DNA from: an uncultured Acetatifactor sp.
GTDB taxonomy: Bacteria > Bacillota > Clostridia > Lachnospirales > Lachnospiraceae
DNA length: 31,777 bases
Direction: 5' to 3'
Assembly: GCA_910578995.1 (NCBI GenBank)
Contig: CAJTSY010000004.1
Location: 79,886 to 111,662, forward strand
Shown: positions 1-6,593 of the stretch, one piece after another
Layout of the letters: every line of letters starts with the position of its first letter
How positions within the stretch are numbered: position 1 is the first letter of the stretch
Translations under genes and position numbers: made by a program
Notes under the pieces: generated by a model
Told to the model about the DNA's origin: nothing
Database searches by the model: none
The model's input: only the letters and a program-made list of their open reading frames with translations

Positions 1-1
1 C

Positions 2-31
2 TTGACAAGTCGGTCATGTGCGGGATAAAAT
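2..31 (+). promoter_or_regulatory. Sigma-A type promoter before dcd
   Basis: TTGACA at 2-7 and TAAAAT at 26-31, separated by 18 nt. It lies about 80 nt upstream of the dcd start and no other gene lies between. The upstream gene is outside the window, so read-through cannot be excluded. Confidence 0.5.
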
Positions 32-108
32 AACATAAACCGCCTGATGAAGGGAAAATCCGGAGGCATGTTTTTGATCGGATGTTTAAGGAAGAACAGG
101 AGAAGAAA

Positions 109-645
109 ATGGTACTGTCAGATAAAACAATTTACAGATTACTGGAGCAGGGAACGCTGCAGATTACCCCTTTTGAAAAAGGGCAGGTTCAGCCGGCCAG
201 TGTGGATATCCGACTGGGCAACACCTTCAGTATCGTGGAGGATTCCCCTACCGGAATCATTACCCTGGACAGGGAGATCAGATACAAGACCATCACCAGC
301 GACACCTATGTGCTGCTGCCCAACCAGTTTGTCCTTGCCACCACCATGGAGTATTTTGAACTGCCCAACGATCTCACAGCCTTTGTGGAGGGCAGGAGTT
401 CTCTGGGGAGGATGGGGCTGTTTATTCAGAACGCAGGGTGGGTGGATCCCGGTTTTAAGGGGGAGATCACCCTGGAACTGTACAATGTAAACCGCTGCGC
501 CATTGAGCTGAAGGCCGGACGCAGGGTGGGGCAGCTTGTCTTTTCCCAGATGGATGACACGGCCCTGAATCCCTACAGCGGCAAATACCAGGGGCAGAAG
601 GGGGCCACGGGCTCAAAGGCTTTCCTGGATGCGGAAGTCGGATGA
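109..645 (+). CDS. dcd: dCTP deaminase
   Basis: Cytosolic enzyme of pyrimidine deoxynucleotide synthesis that deaminates dCTP to dUTP; some family members also hydrolyse dUTP, which cannot be decided here. The 178-residue product has the usual family length. It shows the trimeric dUTPase-like fold signatures: QPASVDIRLGN near the N-terminus, GRSSLGR at about 95-101, NAGWVDPGFKGEITLEL with the catalytic Glu near 119, and the C-terminal QKGATGSK. An upstream in-frame ATG exists at 82, but the ATG at 109 is preferred because AGGAG lies at 98-102 with normal spacing and homologues begin with a similar short leader. It is apparently a single-gene unit with its own promoter, convergent with the next gene. 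Confidence 0.93.
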   Translation: MVLSDKTIYRLLEQGTLQITPFEKGQVQPASVDIRLGNTFSIVEDSPTGIITLDREIRYKTITSDTYVLLPNQFVLATTMEYFELPNDLTAFVEGRSSLGRMGLFIQNAGWVDPGFKGEITLELYNVNRCAIELKAGRRVGQLVFSQMDDTALNPYSGKYQGQKGATGSKAFLDAEVG

Positions 646-681
646 CGGGATTCCTTTCTGCCCGGAGCCGCCTGACTGTGC

Positions 682-708
682 ATCCGGCTGCGGGAACCGG
701 ATTTGTTT
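682..708 (+). terminator. Weak intrinsic terminator after dcd
   Basis: ATCCGG (682-687) pairs with CCGGAT (697-702) across a 9-nt loop and is followed by TTGTTT. The stem is short and the U-tract interrupted, so this is only a plausible terminator between the two convergent genes. Confidence 0.35.
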
Positions 709-734
709 GAGGCCGGCACCGCCGATACGCCGGG

Positions 735-1208
735 CTAAAGGATCCAGGAGCAGGCATTGCCTAACAGTGCGGCACATTTTTCCAGTCCTTCTTTGTCGGA
801 GATGTCAAAGCGGTCATATTCGGGACTGTCGATATCCAGTACGGCTACAAGCTTTTTCCCCTGGAATATGGGGACTACGATCTCTGAGTTGGAGGCGCCG
901 TCGCAGGCGATGTGTCCCGGAAAGGCGTGTACGTCCGGTACTAGCTGTGTGCTTCCGGAGGCGGCAGCGGTTCCGCAGACACCTCTGCCAAAGGGAATGC
1001 GCACACAGGCGGGCCTGCCCTGGAAGGGTCCAAGCACCAGTTCTTCCTGCCGCACCAGGTAAAAGCCCGCCCAGTTGATGCGGGCAAGGTTCATGCTCAG
1101 CACTGCCGAGGCGTTGGACAGGTTGGCGATGGTGTCCGGCTGGGGTTCCGTCACTGCCGCCAGCTGTGCCAGGATTAAGAAATAGTCTGTCTGGGTTTGA
1201 GATGTCAT
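735..1208 (-). CDS. GAF-domain free methionine-(R)-sulfoxide reductase
   Basis: A 157-residue single GAF-domain protein of the fRMsr (MsrC) family, which reduces free methionine-R-sulfoxide in the cytosol during oxidative stress repair. Seen directly: the family signature NWAGFYLV (45-52), LGPFQGRPAC (59-68), GRGVCG (74-79) and IACDGASNSEIVVP (100-113). The three cysteines at 68, 78 and 102 have the same 10- and 24-residue spacing as the redox cysteines of the E. coli enzyme (84, 94, 118, known from the family), which supports catalytic activity rather than a purely sensory GAF domain. The start at 1208 has GGGAGG (complement of 1214-1219) at good distance. It is a monocistronic gene, convergent with dcd and divergent from the fatty acid cluster. 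Confidence 0.9.
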   Translation of the reverse strand: MTSQTQTDYFLILAQLAAVTEPQPDTIANLSNASAVLSMNLARINWAGFYLVRQEELVLGPFQGRPACVRIPFGRGVCGTAAASGSTQLVPDVHAFPGHIACDGASNSEIVVPIFQGKKLVAVLDIDSPEYDRFDISDKEGLEKCAALLGNACSWIL

Positions 1209-1254
1209 GGTTTCCTCCCTGAATTTATTTACCTGTTTCTATTTTCTGGGGAAT

Positions 1255-1284
1255 AGTATACATTCTTTTGGAGGGGGTCGTCAA
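1255..1284 (-). promoter_or_regulatory. Promoter for the fRMsr gene
   Basis: On the minus strand, TTGACG (complement of 1279-1284) and TATACT (complement of 1255-1260) are separated by 18 nt, about 45 nt upstream of the start codon. Confidence 0.55.
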
Positions 1285-1372
1285 CCTTTTCGGTTTTACT
1301 TTTCGTCTGTGACTTTTTTCATTTTTACAATTCCTGCTTTACAATCACCTGCCTTATTTTTATAAAAACATA

Positions 1373-1401
1373 TTGACAAATAGCGGCTCTTTTGATATCA
1401 T
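1373..1401 (+). promoter_or_regulatory. Sigma-A promoter of the fatty acid synthesis cluster
   Basis: TTGACA at 1373-1378, a 17-nt spacer, then TATCAT at 1396-1401. The predicted start point is near 1408, giving a leader of about 180 nt before acpP. The operators at 1410-1439 begin right at the predicted start point. The rest of the 1209-1585 gap holds a purine-rich leader without a convincing small gene. Confidence 0.7.
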
Positions 1402-1409
1402 CATAAAAG

Positions 1410-1439
1410 TTTGATAATCAAATAATTTGACAATCAAAT
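1410..1439 (+). promoter_or_regulatory. Tandem FabT-type operators
   Basis: Two 13-nt palindromes: TTTGATAATCAAA at 1410-1422 (perfect) and TTTGACAATCAAA at 1426-1438 (one mismatch). Their centres, 1416 and 1432, are 16 nt apart. The sequence matches the TTTGA-TCAAA palindrome known for the streptococcal/lactococcal MarR repressor FabT. They sit just downstream of the -10 box, where a bound repressor would block RNA polymerase. A FabT-like gene closes the same cluster at 9563-10015, which makes the assignment coherent. Confidence 0.75.
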
Positions 1440-1585
1440 AAACAAGACATGTCGATGGACCCTGTGGGGCAGAGTGAAAAACCGGCATGGGAATGAGGAG
1501 GATGAAACGGAAGACATCCGCCGCAGCCATTGCAAAACAAAAAGCAAAGTAAAACAAAAAGAAAAGGCAAAAGGAGAAGAGAAAA

Positions 1586-1816
1586 ATGTTGGAGAAATTA
1601 AAAGCGGTTATTGAGGAAAAACTGAATGCGGAAGGAACCCAGATTACGGAGGAGACAAGCTTTAAAGAGGATCTGGCGGCAGATTCCCTGGATCTGTTCG
1701 AACTTGTCATGGCGCTGGAGGATGAGTTCGGGGTGGAGATCCCTTCCGAGGATCTGGAGAAACTTGCCACAGTTGGAGACGTGATAGAGTACCTGGGCAG
1801 CAAGGGCGTGGAGTGA
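1586..1816 (+). CDS. acpP: Acyl carrier protein
   Basis: A 76-residue acidic carrier protein that holds growing acyl chains on phosphopantetheine during type II fatty acid synthesis. Seen directly: the ADSLDLFELVMALEDEFG core, with Ser34 of the DSL motif as the expected phosphopantetheine attachment site. The length equals the family standard. AAGGAG at 1571-1576 supports the start. It is the first gene after the operator-bearing promoter and all downstream enzymes of the cluster use its product as substrate carrier. Confidence 0.96.
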   Translation: MLEKLKAVIEEKLNAEGTQITEETSFKEDLAADSLDLFELVMALEDEFGVEIPSEDLEKLATVGDVIEYLGSKGVE

Positions 1817-1926
1817 CGAAGCTGCGGGCAGCCGGAGAATGTCCGTCCGGAAACTCTGCGGTGTGAAGGGGAAGACAGGCGTGGACGGAGCGGCGAAGGG
1901 TGGCAGAACCGGAAAAGAGGTATGGA

Positions 1927-2856
1927 ATGAAGACAAGGGTAACGGAATTATTGGAAATAGAATATCCGGTGATACAGGGCGGCATGGCCTGGGTGGCGGA
2001 TTACCACCTGGCGGCGGCTGTCTCCGAAGCCGGGGGCCTGGGTATTATCGGCGCCGGAGGGGCGGGGGCGGACTTTGTGCGGGAGCAGGTCAGACTGTGC
2101 AGGGGGCTGACGGATAAGCCTTTCGGGGTGAATATCATGCTCATGAATCCGGAAGCGGAGGAGATCGCCAGGGTGGCCGCGGAGGAAGGCGTGAAGGCAG
2201 TCACCACCGGCGCGGGCAATCCGGGCAGGTACATGGCCCTGTGGAAGGAAAAGGGCATAAAGGTTATTCCCGTGGTGGCCAGCGTGGCCATGGCAAGGAT
2301 GATGGAGCGGGCCGGGGCGGATGCGGTGGTGGCGGAAGGCATGGAGTCCGGAGGCCATATCGGTTCTACAACCACCTTTGCCCTGGTGCCCCAGGTGGCG
2401 GACGCGGTGAAGATTCCGGTCATTGCCGCAGGAGGCATCGGGGACGGCAGGGGTTTTGCGGCGGCGTTTATGCTGGGGGCGGAGGCCGTGCAGATGGGCA
2501 CCCGGTTCGTGGCGTCAAAGGAAGCCAGGGTTCATCCGGGTTACAAGGAGAAGATCCTGACGGCAAAGGACATTGATTCAGAGGTGACGGGAATGAGCCA
2601 TGGACATCCGGTGAGGCAGATCCGCAATGGCATGACCAGGGAGTACCTGAGACGGGAGAAGGAAGGCGCTTCTTTTGAGGAACTGGAGCAGATGACCCTG
2701 GGAGCCCTGCGCAGGGCCGTGGTGGAGGGCGATACCCGGAGAGGGAGCCTGATGGCGGGACAGATCGCCGGTCTGGTGAAACAGGAGCTGAGCTGCGCCG
2801 AGATCATCAGCGGGATTGTGGAACAGGGCTGCGGACTCCTGAAGGGAGGAGTGTAA
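1927..2856 (+). CDS. fabK: Enoyl-ACP reductase II (FMN, FabK type)
   Basis: Reduces trans-2-enoyl-ACP to acyl-ACP, the last step of each elongation cycle; FabK enzymes are flavoproteins unrelated to FabI and insensitive to triclosan. The 309-residue product shows the nitronate monooxygenase/FabK TIM-barrel pattern: YPVIQGGMAWV at the N-terminus, GGLGIIGAGG, KPFGVNIML, EGMESGGHIG, IAAGGIGDGRG and GAEAVQMGTRF (flavin phosphate-binding segments). An upstream in-frame GTG at 1900 would add nine residues, but the ATG at 1927 has AGAGG at 1916-1920 and fits homologue starts. Separated from fabD by one base after the stop codon, so probably co-transcribed. No FabI homologue is in the window. Confidence 0.93.
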   Translation: MKTRVTELLEIEYPVIQGGMAWVADYHLAAAVSEAGGLGIIGAGGAGADFVREQVRLCRGLTDKPFGVNIMLMNPEAEEIARVAAEEGVKAVTTGAGNPGRYMALWKEKGIKVIPVVASVAMARMMERAGADAVVAEGMESGGHIGSTTTFALVPQVADAVKIPVIAAGGIGDGRGFAAAFMLGAEAVQMGTRFVASKEARVHPGYKEKILTAKDIDSEVTGMSHGHPVRQIRNGMTREYLRREKEGASFEELEQMTLGALRRAVVEGDTRRGSLMAGQIAGLVKQELSCAEIISGIVEQGCGLLKGGV

Positions 2857-2857
2857 C

Positions 2858-3784
2858 ATGGGGCATAAAACGGCGTTTCTTTTCCCGGGCCAGGGAGCAC
2901 AGTACTGCGGCATGGGAAAGGACTTCTTTGAGAACTTTGACAGGGCCAGGCAGATCTATACCCTGGCAGGGGAGACTGTCGGTTTTGACGTGGCCGGGCT
3001 GTGCTTTACGGAAAATGACAGCCTTGACATAACGGAATACACCCAGATCGCCATGCTGGCAACGGAAACAGCCATCCTGAAGGTGCTGGAGGAGAACGGG
3101 TTTAAGGCGGACTGTGCGGCAGGACTGAGCCTGGGGGAGTACGGGGCCCTGGCTGCTGCGGACGTGATGGGACTGCCGGAATTATTTTGGCTGATACGAT
3201 GCCGGGGACTTTATATGCAGGAGGCATATCCGGTGGGAGGCGCCATGACGGCGGTTCTGGGGCTGGAGGCCGACCGGATCCGCGCTGTCTGCGAGGGGGT
3301 TCGTGGGGTTGTGGAAATCGCAAATGACAACTGCCCGGGACAGATCGTGATCAGCGGGCAGGCAGAGGCGGTACAGGAGGCTTCCGGAAGGCTGAAGGAG
3401 GCAGGCGCCAGGAAATGTATTCCGTTAAAGGTCAGCGGGCCCTTCCACTCCGGGCTGCTGGCCGGGGCGGGGAAACGCCTGGGAGAGGAACTGGAGGGGA
3501 TCCCTGTGAAGAATCCCTCCCTTCCCTATGTGAGCAATGTGGAGGCGGACTACGTGGTTTCCGGGGCCCGTGTGAAAGAACTGCTGGTCAGGCAGGTGTC
3601 TTCCACCGTCAGGTGGCGTGAGTCCATGGAGCGGATGCTGGCGGACGGCGTGGACACATTTATTGAGATCGGCCCCGGCAGAACCCTGGCAGGTTTTCTC
3701 AGGAAAATGAGCCGGGATGTGAAAGTGGTGAATGTGGGAACCGTTGGAGAGCTGGAGGGACTGCTCCGGTCCCGGGAAGCATGA
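2858..3784 (+). CDS. fabD: Malonyl-CoA:ACP transacylase
   Basis: Transfers malonyl from CoA to ACP, supplying the two-carbon donor. A 308-residue protein of family-typical length. Visible motifs: FLFPGQGAQ (8-15) forming the oxyanion hole, the nucleophile Ser91 in GLSLGEY (the usual GHSLGEY has Leu in place of His here), Arg115 in LIRCRG for malonate carboxylate binding, and the catalytic His196 in GPFHSG. The start has GGGAGGA at 2844-2850. Its stop codon overlaps a possible upstream start of fabG (ATGA at 3781). Confidence 0.95.
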   Translation: MGHKTAFLFPGQGAQYCGMGKDFFENFDRARQIYTLAGETVGFDVAGLCFTENDSLDITEYTQIAMLATETAILKVLEENGFKADCAAGLSLGEYGALAAADVMGLPELFWLIRCRGLYMQEAYPVGGAMTAVLGLEADRIRAVCEGVRGVVEIANDNCPGQIVISGQAEAVQEASGRLKEAGARKCIPLKVSGPFHSGLLAGAGKRLGEELEGIPVKNPSLPYVSNVEADYVVSGARVKELLVRQVSSTVRWRESMERMLADGVDTFIEIGPGRTLAGFLRKMSRDVKVVNVGTVGELEGLLRSREA

Positions 3785-3834
3785 CCGGCGGCGTATTTTT
3801 ATCCGGCGCAGGGGCCGGGGGAGGATGTGGGACT

Positions 3835-4614
3835 ATGGAAGAAAATCAGGAAAAAATATTTCCGGCAGAGGGGGAACTCTCCGGAAAAGTGGCCCTGGTT
3901 ACAGGGGCAGGCCGGGGAATCGGCAGGAGCATCGCCCTGGCCCTTGGGGGGAAAGGAGCCCTGGTAGTGGTCAATTATAACGGTTCCGGGGAACGGGCTC
4001 TGGAAGTGGTGGAGGAGATCCGCAGCCGCGGAGGCAGCGGGGAGGCCGTGGGCTGTGATGTGTCTGACTTCGAGGCCTGCGGCAGAATGTCGGAGGAGAT
4101 TATCCGTAAATACGGACGAATAGACATTCTGGTAAACAATGCGGGGATTACCAGGGACAATCTGGTCATGCGCATGAGTGAGGCGGAGTATGATCTGGTG
4201 CTGGACACGAATCTGAAAGGCGCTTTCAATACCATCCGCCACCTGTCCAGGTACTTCCTGAAACAGCGCTGGGGCAGGATCATCAACCTTACCTCCGTGT
4301 CCGGCGTGGCGGGCAACGCGGGCCAGGCAAACTATGCCGCGTCCAAGGCGGGGCTCATCGGCCTGACCAAAAGCGTGGCAAAGGAACTGGCAGGCAGGGG
4401 GGTCTGTGTCAACGCGGTTGCCCCCGGCTTTATGGATACGGAGATGACCAGGAAGCTGACGGACAGGGTCAGGGAGAACATTCTGGGGGCAATTCCCATG
4501 GGAAGGATGGGGAGTCCGGAGGATGTGGCCAGCCTGGTGGCTTTTCTGGCAGGGGCAGGCGCCGGCTATATTACGGGCCAGGTCATCTGTGTGGACGGCG
4601 GCATGGCCATGTAG
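3835..4614 (+). CDS. fabG: 3-oxoacyl-ACP reductase
   Basis: NADPH-dependent short-chain dehydrogenase that reduces 3-oxoacyl-ACP to 3-hydroxyacyl-ACP. With the chosen start it is 259 residues long. Seen: the cofactor glycine motif TGAGRGIG (23-30), LVNNAG (99-104), the catalytic Ser154, Tyr167 and Lys171 in YAASK, and the C-terminal GYITGQVICVDGGMAM. Two starts are possible: ATG at 3781 overlapping the fabD stop, with little ribosome binding site, or ATG at 3835 with GGGGGAGG at 3817-3824. The second is preferred, although it still leaves about 15 residues before the Rossmann strand. A 208-nt gap separates it from fabF. Confidence 0.94.
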   Translation: MEENQEKIFPAEGELSGKVALVTGAGRGIGRSIALALGGKGALVVVNYNGSGERALEVVEEIRSRGGSGEAVGCDVSDFEACGRMSEEIIRKYGRIDILVNNAGITRDNLVMRMSEAEYDLVLDTNLKGAFNTIRHLSRYFLKQRWGRIINLTSVSGVAGNAGQANYAASKAGLIGLTKSVAKELAGRGVCVNAVAPGFMDTEMTRKLTDRVRENILGAIPMGRMGSPEDVASLVAFLAGAGAGYITGQVICVDGGMAM

Positions 4615-4667
4615 CGCGACTGCGGTGAGAGGCGCCTGGGCGCCGGTTCAGAGGGAGCGGAGGCCGT

Positions 4668-4745
4668 GTATGCCGGGAGGCGGGAAGCGCCAAAGTCGAA
4701 ACCGGATAACGGCCGTGACAGAGCCTGCGTATGCCGGGAGGCGGG
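4668..4745 (+). repeat. Pair of 17-bp direct repeats in the fabG-fabF gap
   Basis: The 17-mer GTATGCCGGGAGGCGGG occurs at 4668-4684 and again at 4729-4745, 61 nt apart. The gap 4615-4822 holds no convincing gene and no terminator. The function of the repeat is unknown; it may be a remnant of a small duplication. Confidence 0.6.
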
Positions 4746-4822
4746 GCAGGAGACGCAGGCAGTCCGGACACAGGTGCGGCTGAATGAGCGTGGAACGGTG
4801 AGAGGACAGTGGAAAGGATGAT

Positions 4823-6067
4823 ATGGAGAGGATGAGAAGAAGAGTTGTAGTGACCGGGATGGGGGCGGTGACGCCTGTGGGCATCGGGGTGGAAGCATTC
4901 TGGGATGCCGTGAAAAAGGAAAAGACCGGGTTTGCGCCCATCACGAGGTTTGACGCCACTGACTACAAATGCAGTCTGGCGGCGGAGGTGAAGGATTTTC
5001 ATCCGGAGGAATTTATGGACCGGAAGGCGGCCAGGCGCATGGAGCTCTTCTGCCAGTTTGCGGTGGCGGCGGCAGGGGAGGCCCTGAAGGATGCCGGAAT
5101 TGACATGGAAAGGGAAGACGCTTACCGGATCGGCTGTTTTGTGGGCAGCGGTGTGGGCAGCCTGGAGGCAATGGAGCGGGAACACCGGAAACTGACGGAG
5201 AAAGGGCCCTCCAGGGTGAGCCCTTTGTTTGTGCCGATGATGATTTCCAATATGGCGGCCGGGAATGTGAGCATCGCATACGGCCTTAAGGGAAAAAGCC
5301 TGAATGTGGTGACTGCCTGCGCCACGGGTACAAATTCCATCGGGGAGGCCTTCCGGGCCATCCAGTACGGGGAGGCGGACGCCTGTGTGGCAGGGGGGAC
5401 GGAGAGTGCGGTGACCCCCCTGGGAATCGCGGGGTTTTCCGCCCTGACAGCCCTCTCCTTCAGCAGCGACCCCGAGAGGTGTTCCCTTCCCTTTGACAGG
5501 GACAGAAGCGGGTTTGTCATGGGTGAGGGCGCGGGGATTGTGGTGCTTGAGGAACTGGAACGCGCCAGGAAGAGAGGCGCCCGGATCTACGGGGAGGTGC
5601 TGGGGTACGGATGCTCTTCCGATGCCTATCATATAACCTCCCCGGCGGAGGACGGGGCCGGGGCGGCCAGGGCCATGAGGAGCGCGCTGGAGGACGGCGG
5701 GGTAAGGCCGGAGGAGCTGACCTGCATCAATGCCCATGGCACGGGAACACACCACAACGACCTGTTTGAGACAAGGGCCATCAAACTGGCCTTCGGGGAT
5801 CATGCGGGCAGGCTGCGGGTCAATTCCACCAAATCCATGGTGGGGCACCTTCTGGGGGCGGCCGGGGCAGTGGAGTTCATCGCCTCGGTAAAGGAGATAC
5901 AGGAGAATTTCATTCACAGGACGGTGGGGCTGCGGGAAACCGAGGAGGAGATGGACCTGGATTACTGTATGGAGAGCCATGGGGAGGAGGTACCTTACGT
6001 CCTGAGCAATTCCCTTGGATTCGGGGGGCACAATGCCAGCATACTCGTTGGCAGATACCGGGGATAA
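4823..6067 (+). CDS. fabF: Beta-ketoacyl-ACP synthase II
   Basis: Condensing enzyme that elongates acyl-ACP with malonyl-ACP. A 414-residue thiolase-fold protein with the Cys-His-His triad visible: Cys166 in VVTACATGTNS, His305 in NAHGTGTHHND and His342 in MVGHLLGAAGAVE, plus Lys337 in NSTKSM. The N-terminal RRVVVTGMGAVTPVG and C-terminal NSLGFGGHNASI are also standard. The start at 4823 is supported by AAGGA upstream; the ATG at 4832 lacks spacing to a ribosome binding site. It lies between fabG and fabZ. Confidence 0.96.
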   Translation: MERMRRRVVVTGMGAVTPVGIGVEAFWDAVKKEKTGFAPITRFDATDYKCSLAAEVKDFHPEEFMDRKAARRMELFCQFAVAAAGEALKDAGIDMEREDAYRIGCFVGSGVGSLEAMEREHRKLTEKGPSRVSPLFVPMMISNMAAGNVSIAYGLKGKSLNVVTACATGTNSIGEAFRAIQYGEADACVAGGTESAVTPLGIAGFSALTALSFSSDPERCSLPFDRDRSGFVMGEGAGIVVLEELERARKRGARIYGEVLGYGCSSDAYHITSPAEDGAGAARAMRSALEDGGVRPEELTCINAHGTGTHHNDLFETRAIKLAFGDHAGRLRVNSTKSMVGHLLGAAGAVEFIASVKEIQENFIHRTVGLRETEEEMDLDYCMESHGEEVPYVLSNSLGFGGHNASILVGRYRG

Positions 6068-6120
6068 GGGACGGCTCCGCGGACAGTCCGGGCAGGAATC
6101 ATAACAGGAGGCAGAAAGAT

Positions 6121-6543
6121 ATGTATACAGCACAGGAGATCATGAACATCATACCCCACAGGTATCCCTTTCTCATGGTGGATACCATAGAGGAGCTGGA
6201 GCCGGGGGTCAGGGCCCTGGGGAAAAAGTGCGTCAGCGGAAACGAACCGTATTTTCAGGGTCATTTTCCCGGGAATCCCGTTATGCCCGGGGTACTGATC
6301 CTGGAAGCCCTGGCCCAGGTGGGGGCCGTGGCAATCCTGTCGGATCCCCAGTGGAAGGGAAAGACGGCCTATTTTGCGGGGATTGACAGGGCGAGATTCC
6401 GGAGGAAGGTGATGCCCGGGGACGTGCTGACCCTGGAGACGGAGATTATCAGGAAAAAGGGGCCTTTGGGCGTGGGCCGGGCCAGGGCCTGTGTGGACGG
6501 CAGGGTGGCGGCGGAGGCGGAGCTGACCTTCGCCATAAGCTAG
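6121..6543 (+). CDS. fabZ: 3-hydroxyacyl-ACP dehydratase
   Basis: Hot-dog fold dehydratase converting 3-hydroxyacyl-ACP to trans-2-enoyl-ACP. A 140-residue product with family length. Visible: IIPHRYPFLMVD, the catalytic His48 in the QGHFPGNPVMPG loop and the catalytic Glu62 in LEALAQ. AGGAGG at 6106-6111 supports the start. In many related clusters accB lies between fabF and fabZ and accC after fabZ; both are missing here (53-nt and 50-nt gaps only). Confidence 0.95.
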   Translation: MYTAQEIMNIIPHRYPFLMVDTIEELEPGVRALGKKCVSGNEPYFQGHFPGNPVMPGVLILEALAQVGAVAILSDPQWKGKTAYFAGIDRARFRRKVMPGDVLTLETEIIRKKGPLGVGRARACVDGRVAAEAELTFAIS

Positions 6544-6593
6544 GGAGAGCGGAAAAGCCTCATACATGACGAAAAACCGGGGAGGTGTTCAGA

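Noticed and set aside
1487..1555. Short basic frame in the acpP leader.
   Set aside because: No suitably spaced ribosome binding site and no recognisable sequence; the AGGAG there abuts an ATG too closely.
4583..6133. A 516-codon open frame on the minus strand opposite fabG and fabF.
   Set aside because: It is entirely antisense to fabF, which has all catalytic motifs. Its translation is Pro/His/Arg-rich without domain signatures, as expected for the shadow of a GC-rich gene.
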